A DNA stretch of 64,000 nucleotides, from the NCBI GenBank assembly GCA_041191405.1, contig JBEEOW010000003.1, forward strand, positions 116,095-180,094. Direction: 5' to 3'. The position numbers and the translations under genes are program-made. This document shows positions 8,984 to 17,219 of this stretch, piece after piece; the first letter of the stretch is position 1, and every line of letters starts with the position of its first letter. The notes below the pieces were generated by a model that saw only the letters and a program-made list of their open reading frames with translations, was not told the origin of the DNA and searched no databases. Origin of the DNA: JBEEOW01 sp041191405 (GTDB taxonomy: Bacteria; Bacteroidota; Bacteroidia; Cytophagales; UBA9547).

Positions 8984-9406
8984 ATGTTACAGCCAAGAAG
9001 AACCAAATTTAGAAAAATGCAAAAAGGAAGGATCAAGGGTTTAGCTACTCGTGGTCACGAAATCTCTTTCGGAGAATTTGCAATTAAGTCAATGGAGCCA
9101 GGTTTTATCACAGCTCGCCAATTAGAATCAGCTCGTGTAGCTTGTTCTAGAGGAATGAAACGTGAAGGTCAAATGTGGATCCGTATTTTCCCTGACAAAC
9201 CTATTACTAAAAAACCTGCAGAGGTTCGTATGGGTAAAGGTAAAGGTGCACCTGAGTATTGGGTGGCAGTTGTTAAACCAGGAACTATTCTGTTTGAATC
9301 AGGAGGAGTAACTTTAGAAGTTGCAAAGGAATCTTTAAGATTAGCTTCGCAAAAACTTCCTCTTAAAACAAAATTTGTAGTTCGTAGAGATATAGCTTTA
9401 GTATAA
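8984..9406 (+). CDS. rplP: 50S ribosomal protein L16 (uL16)
   Basis: Large-subunit protein at the A-site tRNA elbow and a late assembly factor. The 140-residue protein opens with MLQPRRTKFRKMQKGR and contains GLATRGHEISFGEFAIKSMEPGFI, RIFPDKPITKKPAEVRMGKGKG and WVAVVKPGTILFE. Its gene is followed 2 bases later by rpmC. Confidence 0.98.
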   Translation: MLQPRRTKFRKMQKGRIKGLATRGHEISFGEFAIKSMEPGFITARQLESARVACSRGMKREGQMWIRIFPDKPITKKPAEVRMGKGKGAPEYWVAVVKPGTILFESGGVTLEVAKESLRLASQKLPLKTKFVVRRDIALV

Positions 9407-9408
9407 TT

Positions 9409-9591
9409 ATGAAGTCTACAGACCTAAGAGCTCTTTCAGTAGAAGAGATAAAAAGTAAAATTGCAGAAAATGAGCAATTAGTTGATAAACTAAAATTCGC
9501 TCATGCAGTTTCTCCAATTGAAAATCCTATGAAAATCAGGACTACAAAACGCCTGATTGCTAGATTTAAAACCGAATTATCTTCAAGATAA
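9409..9591 (+). CDS. rpmC: 50S ribosomal protein L29 (uL29)
   Basis: Small two-helix protein near the tunnel exit, next to L23. The 60-residue sequence fits the family: STDLRALSVEEIKSKIAENEQLVDKLKF, then NPMKIRTTKRLIARFKTEL. It is held in the canonical rplP-rpmC-rpsQ order. Confidence 0.95.
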   Translation: MKSTDLRALSVEEIKSKIAENEQLVDKLKFAHAVSPIENPMKIRTTKRLIARFKTELSSR

Positions 9592-9608
9592 TTTAATAAA
9601 ATTCTGAG

Positions 9609-9866
9609 ATGGAATCTAGAAATTTAAGAAAAGAAAGAACTGGACGTGTATTAAGCAACAAGATGGAGAAATCCATAACTATTGCTGTTGAGCGTAAAGT
9701 GAAACATCCCATTTATGGCAAGTTCTTAAAGAAAACTACCAAATTAATGGCGCATGATGAGAAAAACGAGTGTAACATTGGTGACATCGTTAAAATAATG
9801 GAGACTCGTCCACTTAGTAAAAATAAGCGTTGGAGATTGATTGAAATTATTGAAAAAGCTAAGTAA
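9609..9866 (+). CDS. rpsQ: 30S ribosomal protein S17 (uS17)
   Basis: OB-fold primary 16S rRNA-binding protein. It is 85 residues with RKERTGRVLSNKMEKSITIAVER, HPIYGKFLKKTTKLMAHDE and the conserved DIVKIMETRPLSKNKRWRLIEIIEKAK. It starts 17 bases after rpmC and ends 2 bases before rplN. Confidence 0.97.
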   Translation: MESRNLRKERTGRVLSNKMEKSITIAVERKVKHPIYGKFLKKTTKLMAHDEKNECNIGDIVKIMETRPLSKNKRWRLIEIIEKAK

Positions 9867-9868
9867 TT

Positions 9869-10237
9869 ATGATAATTCAAGAATCAAGATTAAACGTAGC
9901 TGACAATACTGGTGCTAAAGAAGTTTTAGTGATTCGTGTATTGGGTGGTACTAAGAAGAAGTACGCTTCTGTTGGTGATAAAATTGTTGTAACAGTTAAA
10001 AATGCATTATCTTCTTCAAACATGAAGAAAGGTACAGTTTCTAAAGCTGTTATTGTTCGTACTAAAAAAGAAGTACGTAGAAAAGATGGTTCATATATTC
10101 GTTTTGACGATAATGCTGCCGTTTTGTTAAATGCTAATGATGAGCCAAGAGGTTCACGTATTTTTGGCCCAGTTGCTAGAGAGTTGCGTGAAAAACAATT
10201 TATGAAAATTGTTTCATTAGCACCTGAGGTACTTTAA
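9869..10237 (+). CDS. rplN: 50S ribosomal protein L14 (uL14)
   Basis: Intersubunit-face protein that forms bridges with 16S rRNA and is the target of the silencing factor RsfS. It has the full 122 residues: MIIQESRLNVADNTGAKEVLVIRVLGG, then RTKKEVRRKDGSYIRFDDNAAVLL, and the ending GPVARELREKQFMKIVSLAPEVL. Confidence 0.98.
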   Translation: MIIQESRLNVADNTGAKEVLVIRVLGGTKKKYASVGDKIVVTVKNALSSSNMKKGTVSKAVIVRTKKEVRRKDGSYIRFDDNAAVLLNANDEPRGSRIFGPVARELREKQFMKIVSLAPEVL

Positions 10238-10257
10238 ATTATAGTTTTCTTTAATTT

Positions 10258-10572
10258 ATGAAACTTAATATTAAAAAAGGCGATACCGTAAAAGTTATCG
10301 CTGGCGATGATAAAGGGAAACAAGGAGTTGTTATTTCTGTTTCTCCTAAAGAGCTTAAAGCAGTTGTTGAAGGTTTAAATATCGTAACTAGACATTTAAA
10401 ACCATCTGCTGGAAATCCACAGGGTTCGATTGTAAAAAAAGAAGCTCCTTTGCAAGTTAGTAATTTACAACTTGTTGATAAGTCAGGTAACTCTACAAGA
10501 GTTGGTCGTAAACTGAATACTTCAGGTAAGCTTCAACGCTATTCTAAAAAAACTGGCGAATTCATAGACTAA
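10258..10572 (+). CDS. rplX: 50S ribosomal protein L24 (uL24)
   Basis: Assembly-initiator protein of the large subunit with a KOW fold. It is 104 residues, starting MKLNIKKGDTVKVIAGDDKGKQGVV (the KOW motif) and containing VEGLNIVTRHLKPS and GSIVKKEAPLQVSNLQLV. Standard position between rplN and rplE. Confidence 0.97.
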   Translation: MKLNIKKGDTVKVIAGDDKGKQGVVISVSPKELKAVVEGLNIVTRHLKPSAGNPQGSIVKKEAPLQVSNLQLVDKSGNSTRVGRKLNTSGKLQRYSKKTGEFID

Positions 10573-10576
10573 TTAT

Positions 10577-11128
10577 ATGGCAGCTACAAGACTTAAAGAC
10601 AAATATGCTAATGAAGTTGTTACTTTACTTCGTGAGAAGTTTCAGTACAAATCAGTTATGCAAGTGCCTAAGATTACAAAAATTTGTATCAATAGAGGTA
10701 TTGGTATTGCAGTAAATGACAAAAAACTTGTTGATGTAGGTGTAGATGAACTTACAACAATCAGTGGTCAAAAAGCTGTTGCTACTAAATCTAGAAAAGC
10801 TATCTCTAACTTCAAATTACGTGAGCAAATGCCAATTGGTGCTCGTGTTACATTACGTGGTGAGCGTATGTTTGAATTTATGGAGCGTTTACTTTCGATT
10901 TCTCTCCCAAGGGTAAGAGATTTCAAAGGAGTAAGCGATAAGGGTTTTGATGGTAGAGGAAATTATACACTTGGTGTTAAAGAGCAAATTATCTTCCCTG
11001 AGATTCGTATTGACAAAGTTAGTCGTATCGCTGGTATGGATATTACATTTGTAACTACAGCCAAAACTGACGAGGAAAGTCTCGAGTTATTAAAGGCTCT
11101 TGGTATGCCATTTTCTAATCAAAAATAA
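10577..11128 (+). CDS. rplE: 50S ribosomal protein L5 (uL5)
   Basis: Binds 5S rRNA and helix 84 of 23S rRNA in the central protuberance. The 183-residue protein shows VMQVPKITKICINRGIGIAVNDKK, the ISGQKAVATKSRKAISNFKLRE block, and the C-terminal FPEIRIDKVSRIAGMDITFVTTAKTDEE. It lies 4 bases after rplX. Confidence 0.98.
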   Translation: MAATRLKDKYANEVVTLLREKFQYKSVMQVPKITKICINRGIGIAVNDKKLVDVGVDELTTISGQKAVATKSRKAISNFKLREQMPIGARVTLRGERMFEFMERLLSISLPRVRDFKGVSDKGFDGRGNYTLGVKEQIIFPEIRIDKVSRIAGMDITFVTTAKTDEESLELLKALGMPFSNQK

Positions 11129-11139
11129 TTTATTAAATC

Positions 11140-11409
11140 ATGGCAAAAGAATCCGTAAAAGCTCGTGAGGTAAAAAGAGTAAAATTAGTTGCTAAATATG
11201 CTGCTAAACGTGCAGCATTAAAAGCAGCTGGTGATTACTTAGCTTTAGATAAATTACCTCGTAATGCTTCACCTGTTCGTTTACACAACAGATGTAAGCT
11301 TACTGGACGTCCAAAAGGTTATATGAGGAAGTTCGGTATTAATCGTGTTACCTTTAGAGAGATGGCTTCAATGGGAAAAATCCCAGGAGTTACTAAGGCT
11401 AGTTGGTAA
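11140..11409 (+). CDS. rpsN: 30S ribosomal protein S14 (uS14), zinc-free form
   Basis: Small-subunit head protein. At 89 residues it is the long form of S14. It has RLHNRCKLTGRPKGYMRKFGINRVTFREMASMGKIPGVTKASW but lacks the two CxxC pairs of the short zinc-binding form. It is the last gene before an internal promoter, so transcription of the spc block is reinforced immediately after it. Confidence 0.97.
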   Translation: MAKESVKAREVKRVKLVAKYAAKRAALKAAGDYLALDKLPRNASPVRLHNRCKLTGRPKGYMRKFGINRVTFREMASMGKIPGVTKASW

Positions 11410-11412
11410 TAA

Positions 11413-11444
11413 TTTGTATTAATAAATAAAATATTATATATTTG
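11413..11444 (+). promoter_or_regulatory. Internal promoter upstream of rpsH
   Basis: TTTG (11413-11416) and TATATTTG (11437-11444) with a 20-base spacer form a very good Bacteroidota promoter in the 76-base gap between rpsN and rpsH. The start site would fall near 11449-11451. Confidence 0.75.
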
Positions 11445-11448
11445 CAGC

Positions 11449-11469
11449 CCTTCAATAAATAGTTGAAGG
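11449..11469 (+). promoter_or_regulatory. 5'-end hairpin of the rpsH transcript
   Basis: CCTTCAA (11449-11455) and TTGAAGG (11463-11469) make a 7-bp stem with a 7-base loop directly at the predicted transcript start. There is no T tract, so it is not a terminator. It may stabilise the 5' end or be a control site; this is inference. Confidence 0.5.
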
Positions 11470-11485
11470 CTTAAATCCAATAGCT

Positions 11486-11881
11486 ATGACTGATCCAGTA
11501 GCTGATTATTTAACAAGAATTCGTAATGCATCAAAAGCGAATCATAGAATTGTTGAAATTCCTTCTTCTAAATTGAAGAGAGAATTAACTAAAATTCTTT
11601 ATGATAAAGGTTATATTCAAAGTTACAAATTTGAAGATTCAACCTTGCCAGGTGTTATTAAGATTGCATTGAAGTATAATCATATTTCAAAACAACCTGC
11701 AATTATTAACATAGAACGTGTTAGTAAACCAGGTCTTCGTAAGTATGTTAAGCACCAAGAGTTACCACGTGTACTTAATGGGCTTGGTATAGCGATAGTT
11801 TCTACATCAAAAGGACTAATCACAGATAAAGAAGCTCGTGAGCTTAATATCGGTGGCGAAGTACTTTGTTATGTTTACTAA
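11486..11881 (+). CDS. rpsH: 30S ribosomal protein S8 (uS8)
   Basis: Primary 16S rRNA-binding protein of the central domain. It is 131 residues: DPVADYLTRIRNASKANHRIVEIPSSKLK at the start, RVSKPGLRKYVKHQELPRVLNGLGIAIVSTSKGLITDKEA later and GGEVLCYVY at the end. It is the first gene after an internal promoter. In E. coli S8 is the regulator of the spc operon. Confidence 0.98.
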   Translation: MTDPVADYLTRIRNASKANHRIVEIPSSKLKRELTKILYDKGYIQSYKFEDSTLPGVIKIALKYNHISKQPAIINIERVSKPGLRKYVKHQELPRVLNGLGIAIVSTSKGLITDKEARELNIGGEVLCYVY

Positions 11882-11893
11882 TAAATATTAGTT

Positions 11894-12451
11894 ATGTCTC
11901 GTATAGGTAAACTACAAATAAATTTGTCTGACAAAGTAAAAGTATCAGTATCCCCAACTAATCTGGTAACAGTAGTTGGGCCTAAAGGTACTTTAAGTCA
12001 ACAAATTGACCCAGATTTTTCTATTAACATAGAAGAAGGTCAATTATCAGTAATAAGACCAACTGAACAAAAACGTCATAAAGCATTACATGGTTTATAT
12101 CGTTCTTTAATCAACAATATGGTTGAAGGTGTTAGCAATGGCTACACTAAACAATTAGAGTTAGTTGGTGTTGGTTTTAAAGCAGCAGTAACAGGTACAG
12201 TAATTGAGTTTAACTTAGGTTATTCTCACAGTATTTACCTTGCTCTACCTACTGAAGTTGCAGCAACAGCAGTAACTGAAAAAGGTAAAAATCCAATAGT
12301 AACTTTGACATCAATTGATAAACAATTAATTGGTCAAGTTTCTGCTAAGATACGCTCTCTAAGAGAGATAGAACCATACAAAGGAAAAGGTATTCGTTTT
12401 GTTGGTGAGATTATTAGAAGAAAAGCTGGTAAAACTTCAGCTAAAAAATAA
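11894..12451 (+). CDS. rplF: 50S ribosomal protein L6 (uL6)
   Basis: Large-subunit protein near the factor-binding site, made of two similar halves. It has 185 residues, starting MSRIGKLQINLSDKVKVSV and with NNMVEGVSNGYTKQLELVGVGFKA at the domain junction. The C-terminal half contains IDKQLIGQVSAKIRSLREIEPYKGKGIRF. Canonical order, 12 bases after rpsH. Confidence 0.98.
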   Translation: MSRIGKLQINLSDKVKVSVSPTNLVTVVGPKGTLSQQIDPDFSINIEEGQLSVIRPTEQKRHKALHGLYRSLINNMVEGVSNGYTKQLELVGVGFKAAVTGTVIEFNLGYSHSIYLALPTEVAATAVTEKGKNPIVTLTSIDKQLIGQVSAKIRSLREIEPYKGKGIRFVGEIIRRKAGKTSAKK

Positions 12452-12455
12452 TTAG

Positions 12456-12806
12456 ATGGCTACAGTTAAAGATCTAAGAAGACAAAAGATTCGTCGTCGA
12501 ATCAGAGCTACTATTTCAGGCACATCGACAAAGCCAAGATTGGCTGTTTTTAGAAGTAATTCAGGTATTTACGCTCAATTAATTGACGATTTAACTGGAA
12601 AAACTTTATTAGCAGCTTCATCAATTGAGCTTAAAGGTGATAAAGCAACTAAAACAGAAAAATCTGTAAAAGTTGGTAAATTAATTGCTGAGAAAGCAAT
12701 TGCAGCTGGTTTAACTTCTGTTGTTTTTGATAGAGGTGGATATTTGTACCATGGTAGAGTGAAAGCTTTAGCTGAAGGTGCAAGAGAAGGTGGTCTTCAA
12801 TTTTAA
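12456..12806 (+). CDS. rplR: 50S ribosomal protein L18 (uL18)
   Basis: 5S rRNA-binding protein of the central protuberance. Its 116 residues carry the basic N-terminus KDLRRQKIRRRIRATISGTSTKPRLAVFRSN and the C-terminal FDRGGYLYHGRVKALAEGAREGGLQF. It lies 4 bases after rplF. Confidence 0.98.
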   Translation: MATVKDLRRQKIRRRIRATISGTSTKPRLAVFRSNSGIYAQLIDDLTGKTLLAASSIELKGDKATKTEKSVKVGKLIAEKAIAAGLTSVVFDRGGYLYHGRVKALAEGAREGGLQF

Positions 12807-12819
12807 TAATTAATATATC

Positions 12820-13329
12820 ATGAATTTAAAAGCTGTAAGAGCTACCGAGCTAGAACTCAAAGATAGAGTTGTTGCTATAAATCGTGTTGCAAAAGTTGTT
12901 AAAGGCGGTCGTAGATTTAGCTTTTCTGCGATTGTTGTTGTTGGAGACGGTGCAGGCGTTGTAGGTTACGGATTAGGTAAAGCTAATGAGGTAACTGACG
13001 CAATTGCTAAAGCTGTTGATGATGCTAAGAAAAATCTTATCAAGGTTCCTGTGTTGAAAGGTACAGTTCCTCATGATATGATTGGTAAATTTTCAGGAGG
13101 TTTTGTATTACTACGTCCAGCAGCTGCTGGTACTGGAGTAATCGCAGGTGGTGCTATGCGTGCTGTACTTGAGTCTGCTGGTGTTAAAGATGTACTTGCA
13201 AAATCAAAAGGATCATCAAATCCTCATAACGTGGTTAAAGCAACTTTTGACGCTTTAGCTAAAATGAGAGATCCTTATACTGTTGCTCAACATCGTAACG
13301 TTCCATTATCAAAAGTATTTAAAGGTTAA
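12820..13329 (+). CDS. rpsE: 30S ribosomal protein S5 (uS5)
   Basis: Fidelity protein at the mRNA entry channel. The 169-residue sequence has LKDRVVAINRVAKVVKGGRRFSFSAIVVVGDG (the S5 double-stranded RNA-binding fold), VGYGLGKANEVTDAIAKAVDDAKKNLI and the GTGVIAGGAMRAVLESAGV region. RpmD starts 4 bases after its stop. Confidence 0.98.
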   Translation: MNLKAVRATELELKDRVVAINRVAKVVKGGRRFSFSAIVVVGDGAGVVGYGLGKANEVTDAIAKAVDDAKKNLIKVPVLKGTVPHDMIGKFSGGFVLLRPAAAGTGVIAGGAMRAVLESAGVKDVLAKSKGSSNPHNVVKATFDALAKMRDPYTVAQHRNVPLSKVFKG

Positions 13330-13333
13330 TTCG

Positions 13334-13519
13334 ATGTCTCAGATTAAAATTACCCAAATAAAAGGTTTGATTGATAGACCAATTTCTCAAAAGAGAACTA
13401 TTAAAGCTTTAGGCTTTGGTAAAGGTCGTATCAATAGATCTGTAATTAAGCCTTTAAATCCTCAGATTTTAGGCATGATTAATAAAGTGAATCATTTAGT
13501 AAAAGTTGAACAACTTTAA
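13334..13519 (+). CDS. rpmD: 50S ribosomal protein L30 (uL30)
   Basis: A 61-residue protein, SQIKITQIKGLIDRPISQKRTIKALGFGKGRINR and so on, which is the complete L30 fold. The start at 13334 is chosen over an upstream in-frame ATG inside rpsE because it begins exactly at the family N-terminus and leaves a normal 4-base gap after rpsE. Confidence 0.96.
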   Translation: MSQIKITQIKGLIDRPISQKRTIKALGFGKGRINRSVIKPLNPQILGMINKVNHLVKVEQL

Positions 13520-13521
13520 TT

Positions 13522-13968
13522 ATGAATCTTTCTTCTCTTCGTCCCTCAACGGGATCTGTTAAAGTTAGAAAAAGAGTTGGTAGAGGTGCTGGTTCTGGCC
13601 TAGGTGGTACATCTGCTCGTGGTCACAAAGGAGCTAAATCTAGATCAGGTTATAAATCTAAAAAAGGTTTTGAAGGTGGTCAAATGCCACTTCAACGCCG
13701 TGTACCTAAATTTGGTTTTAAAAACCCTAACAGGGTTGAATATCAAGCTATCAATTTAGACACAATTGAATCTATCGTAGCTAACAAAGGTATCACAGAG
13801 ATTAATCTTAGTGTACTTGTTGATAGTGGATTCGCTTCTAAAAATGACCTTATCAAGGTTTTAGGTAGAGGTGAACTTAAATCAAAAGTTAATTTGTCAG
13901 TTAATGCAGTTTCTGCTTCGGTAAAAGAAACTGTAGAAAAACTTGGCGGTTCAGTTGTTTTAGTTTAG
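13522..13968 (+). CDS. rplO: 50S ribosomal protein L15 (uL15)
   Basis: Late-assembly large-subunit protein. It is 148 residues, with the glycine/arginine-rich N-terminus KRVGRGAGSGLGGTSARGHKGAKSRSG and FEGGQMPLQRRVPKFGFKN. The C-terminal domain ends VEKLGGSVVLV. It lies between rpmD and secY. Confidence 0.98.
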   Translation: MNLSSLRPSTGSVKVRKRVGRGAGSGLGGTSARGHKGAKSRSGYKSKKGFEGGQMPLQRRVPKFGFKNPNRVEYQAINLDTIESIVANKGITEINLSVLVDSGFASKNDLIKVLGRGELKSKVNLSVNAVSASVKETVEKLGGSVVLV

Positions 13969-13972
13969 TCTT

Positions 13973-15289
13973 ATGAAAAAGTTTCTAGATACAGTTAGGA
14001 ACATATTTTCGATAGAGGACCTAAGGGTTAGAATATTTAACACCTTAGGTTATCTATTGATTTTTAGGTTAGGATCTTATATAGTTTTGCCTGGCGTAGA
14101 TGCTACAAAACTAGAGTCATCAGCTAAAGGAATCTTTGGTTTGATAGATACTTTCCTTGGAGGAGCATTTAGTAATGCTTCTATATTGGCGTTGGGTATT
14201 ATGCCATATATCTCAGCTTCTATAATTATTCAGTTACTAACAGTAGCCTTCCCTTATTTCCAAAAGTTACAAAAAGATGGAGAAGCGGGAAGAAAGAAAT
14301 TGAATCAATTAACAAGAGTTTTTACAATTCTTATCACAATTGGACAATCAATTGGATATGTTTCAGCAACAATTAAAACTGAAGCATTGTTAATGGATAG
14401 AACTCTAGTTACAGTAAGTTCTGTATTTATTTTAACTGCTGGAACAATGTTCTGTATGTGGTTAGGAGAGAAAATTACAGAGAAAGGTATTGGTAATGGT
14501 ATTTCCATGTTAATAATGATAGGTATAATATCTCGTTTTCCAGGAGCTATTATTTCTGAAGGTACTGCAAGAGGGATGAATGGAGTTATCTTCTTCATTG
14601 CTGAATTATTTGCACTATTCTTTGTAATCATTTTTGTAATAGCATTAACTCAGGCTACTCGCAAGATACCTGTTCAATATGCTAAACAAGTTGTTGGTAA
14701 TAAAGTATTTGGTGGACAAAGACAATATCTTCCTGTTAAGTTAAATACTGCTGGAGTTATGCCAATTATCTTTGCTCAATCAATATTATTTTTACCATCT
14801 ATGTTAGCAGGTTTCTTTGCAGATAACAGTGATTTTGCTTCATCAATTGTATCTTCATTTAGTGATGCAACATCTTGGCAATATAACTTGTCCTCTGCAA
14901 CTTTAATTATTGTTTTTACATTCTTTTATACAGCAATTTCTATCAATCCAACTCAAATTGCTGATGATATGAAACGAAACAATGGTTTTATTCCTAGTGT
15001 TAAACCTGGGCCAGAAACTGCAGAATTTATTGATGATGTTATTTCAAAAATAACATTACCAGGAGCTATACTACTTGCGGCAGTTGCTATTTTACCAGCT
15101 TTTGCTTCTATAGTAGGTATAGACAAAAATTTCTCTTTATTTTACGGAGGTACATCTTTAATCATTATGGTAGGTGTTGTTCTTGATACTTTACAACAAG
15201 TAGAAAGTCATCTTTTACTAAAAAAATATGATGGTTTAATGACTTCTGGTAGAGTAAATGGAAGTACAGAAGCATTAGAAATTGCATAA
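13973..15289 (+). CDS. secY: Protein translocase subunit SecY
   Basis: Channel-forming subunit of the Sec translocon in the inner membrane. The 438-residue protein has ten predicted membrane helices, the plug-region start of helix 2 (GIFGLIDTFLGGAFSNASILALGIMPYISASIIIQLL) and the cytosolic loop with RKIPVQYAKQVVG. The end of the spc-type block, 4 bases after rplO and 7 bases before map. Confidence 0.98.
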   Translation: MKKFLDTVRNIFSIEDLRVRIFNTLGYLLIFRLGSYIVLPGVDATKLESSAKGIFGLIDTFLGGAFSNASILALGIMPYISASIIIQLLTVAFPYFQKLQKDGEAGRKKLNQLTRVFTILITIGQSIGYVSATIKTEALLMDRTLVTVSSVFILTAGTMFCMWLGEKITEKGIGNGISMLIMIGIISRFPGAIISEGTARGMNGVIFFIAELFALFFVIIFVIALTQATRKIPVQYAKQVVGNKVFGGQRQYLPVKLNTAGVMPIIFAQSILFLPSMLAGFFADNSDFASSIVSSFSDATSWQYNLSSATLIIVFTFFYTAISINPTQIADDMKRNNGFIPSVKPGPETAEFIDDVISKITLPGAILLAAVAILPAFASIVGIDKNFSLFYGGTSLIIMVGVVLDTLQQVESHLLLKKYDGLMTSGRVNGSTEALEIA

Positions 15290-15296
15290 TTGAAAT

Positions 15297-16070
15297 ATGA
15301 TTTTCTACAAAACTCGAGAGGAGATTGAGATAATCAGAAGGTCAGCAGATATTTTGGGAAGAGTTCATGGTGAACTTGCAAAAAATATTAAACCAGGCAT
15401 TTCTACTTTAAAACTTGATACTATAGCTTTTCAATTAATTAAAGATTCGAAAGCAATTCCTTCATTTAAAGGGTATGATGGTTTTCCGGGAACACTTTGT
15501 ATTTCAGTTAACAATGCAGTTGTTCATGGTTTACCAAATGAATATATTTTAAAAGAAGGTGATATAGTTTCTATAGATTGTGGCGTATTCTATGAAGGTT
15601 TTCATAGTGACTCGGCTTATACTTATGCTGTTGGAAATATTTCTCCAATGGCTAAGAAGTTGCTAGATGTTACAAAAGAATCGTTATATTTGGGAATTGC
15701 TGCAATTAAAAAAGGTTCTAGAGTTGGTGATGTTGCCTATGCTGTACAAAATTATGTTGAGTCTAATGGATTCTCAGTAGTTAGAGATTTAGTAGGTCAT
15801 GGAGTTGGTAAAAATCTTCATGAAGAACCACAAGTTCCTAACTATGGTAAAAGAGGCGTTGGACCAGTATTAAAAGATGGTTTAGTGATTGCTATTGAAC
15901 CTATGGTAAATGTTGGTAAACGTTACGTGGTAAAAGGGAAGGATGGATGGTCAATTTTGACTAGAGATAATTCACTTTCAGCACATTTTGAACATACCGT
16001 TGCAATTGTTGATGGTAAACCAGACGTATTAACAACATTTAAATATATTGAAGAAGCATTAAATGGCTAA
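15297..16070 (+). CDS. map: Methionine aminopeptidase, type I
   Basis: Removes the initiator methionine from nascent proteins. The 257-residue protein carries the metal ligands of the pita-bread fold: the two Asp in SIDCGVFYEGFHSDSAYTY, His in GHGVGKNLHEEP, Glu in AIEPMVNVG and Glu in FEHTVAIVDG. Its 3' end overlaps infA by 8 bases, so the two are probably translationally coupled. Confidence 0.98.
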   Translation: MIFYKTREEIEIIRRSADILGRVHGELAKNIKPGISTLKLDTIAFQLIKDSKAIPSFKGYDGFPGTLCISVNNAVVHGLPNEYILKEGDIVSIDCGVFYEGFHSDSAYTYAVGNISPMAKKLLDVTKESLYLGIAAIKKGSRVGDVAYAVQNYVESNGFSVVRDLVGHGVGKNLHEEPQVPNYGKRGVGPVLKDGLVIAIEPMVNVGKRYVVKGKDGWSILTRDNSLSAHFEHTVAIVDGKPDVLTTFKYIEEALNG

Positions 16071-16281
16071 ACAATCATCAATAGAGCAAGATGGAATTAT
16101 CCTTGAAGCTCTTTCTAATGCAATGTTCAGAGTAGAACTTGGTAACAACCACCAAGTTATATGTCACATTTCAGGTAAAATGCGTATGCATTATATTAAA
16201 ATTTTACCTGGAGATAAGGTTAAGATAGAGATGTCACCTTATGATTTATCTAAAGGAAGAATAGTTTACAGATATAAATAA
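16063..16281 (+). CDS. infA: Translation initiation factor IF-1
   Basis: OB-fold initiation factor of 72 residues: KQSSIEQDGIILEALSNAMFRVELGNNH, then ISGKMRMHYIKILPGDKVKIEMSPYDLSKGRIVYRYK. It occludes the A site during initiation. The overlap with map and the 11-base gap to rpmJ fit one operon. Confidence 0.98.
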   Translation: MAKQSSIEQDGIILEALSNAMFRVELGNNHQVICHISGKMRMHYIKILPGDKVKIEMSPYDLSKGRIVYRYK

Positions 16282-16292
16282 CTTATATAACT

Positions 16293-16409
16293 ATGAAAGT
16301 TAGAGCTTCAATTAAGAAGAGAAGTGAGGACTGTAAAGTAATACGCCGTCATGGCAAACTTTACGTAATCAATAAAAAGAATCCAAGATTTAAACAAAGA
16401 CAAGGTTAA
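16293..16409 (+). CDS. rpmJ: 50S ribosomal protein L36 (bL36)
   Basis: A 38-residue protein beginning MKVRASIKKRSEDCKVIRRH and ending KKNPRFKQRQG. It is a complete L36, the smallest large-subunit protein. Only one cysteine remains of the zinc ribbon of other bacteria (at SEDCK), so it is a zinc-independent form. It is easily overlooked because of its size, but its place between infA and rpsM is canonical. Confidence 0.97.
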   Translation: MKVRASIKKRSEDCKVIRRHGKLYVINKKNPRFKQRQG

Positions 16410-16415
16410 TTAACT

Positions 16416-16790
16416 ATGAGGATTTCCGGAGTTGACATTCCCGATAACAAAAGAGGGGAAATAGGTTTAACTTATATATTCGGTATTGGTCGTCCATCTG
16501 CTGTGCAGATATTGGCTAAAGCGGGTGTAGATAGCGCTAAAAAAGTTAAAGAATGGTCAGAAGCTGAGGCTAATGCTATAAGAGCTATAATTGGTTCAGA
16601 ATATAAAACTGAAGGTTTATTGAAATCTGAGTTACAATTAAGTATTAAACGCTTGATGGATATCGGTTGTTACCGTGGTTTGAGACATAGAAAAGGCTTA
16701 CCTGTTCGTGGTCAGTCTACTAAGAATAATGCTCGTACCAGAAAAGGTAAACGTAAAACTGTTGCTAACAAGAAAAAAGCCACTAAATAA
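16416..16790 (+). CDS. rpsM: 30S ribosomal protein S13 (uS13)
   Basis: Head protein contacting P-site tRNA and 50S proteins through intersubunit bridges. It is 124 residues: RISGVDIPDNKRGEIGLTYIFGIGRP at the N-terminus, then DIGCYRGLRHRKGLPVRGQSTKNNARTRKGKRK. It opens the alpha-operon block. Confidence 0.98.
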   Translation: MRISGVDIPDNKRGEIGLTYIFGIGRPSAVQILAKAGVDSAKKVKEWSEAEANAIRAIIGSEYKTEGLLKSELQLSIKRLMDIGCYRGLRHRKGLPVRGQSTKNNARTRKGKRKTVANKKKATK

Positions 16791-16809
16791 TAATTAGTAC
16801 AAATTTATC

Positions 16810-17202
16810 ATGGCTCAAAAGAGAAAAGACAAAGCAAAGAAAAGAGTAGTAGTAGTAGAACCTGTTGGTCAAGTTCATGTAAGCTCTACTTTTAATAATA
16901 TTATAATTTCTATCACCAATTCATCAGGTCAAGTAATTTCTTGGGCTTCTGCTGGAAAAATGGGATTCAGAGGTTCTAAGAAAAATACGCCATATGCAGC
17001 ACAAACTGCAGCATCAAACTGTGCTCAAGTTGCATATGATTTAGGTATGAGAAAAGCTGAGGTGTTTGTTAAAGGTCCAGGTTCAGGAAGAGAGTCGGCT
17101 ATCCGTACTATTCAAAATTCAGGAATTGAAGTGACTATCATCAAGGACATTACTCCGCTTCCTCATAATGGATGTAGACCTCCAAAGAGAAGAAGAGTAT
17201 AA
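16810..17202 (+). CDS. rpsK: 30S ribosomal protein S11 (uS11)
   Basis: Platform protein near the 3' end of 16S rRNA. It is 130 residues with VHVSSTFNNIIISITNSSGQ, ASAGKMGFRGSKKNTPYAAQ and the ending ITPLPHNGCRPPKRRRV. It lies 19 bases after rpsM. Confidence 0.98.
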   Translation: MAQKRKDKAKKRVVVVEPVGQVHVSSTFNNIIISITNSSGQVISWASAGKMGFRGSKKNTPYAAQTAASNCAQVAYDLGMRKAEVFVKGPGSGRESAIRTIQNSGIEVTIIKDITPLPHNGCRPPKRRRV

Positions 17203-17219
17203 TTTAAGTAATTTAAGAA

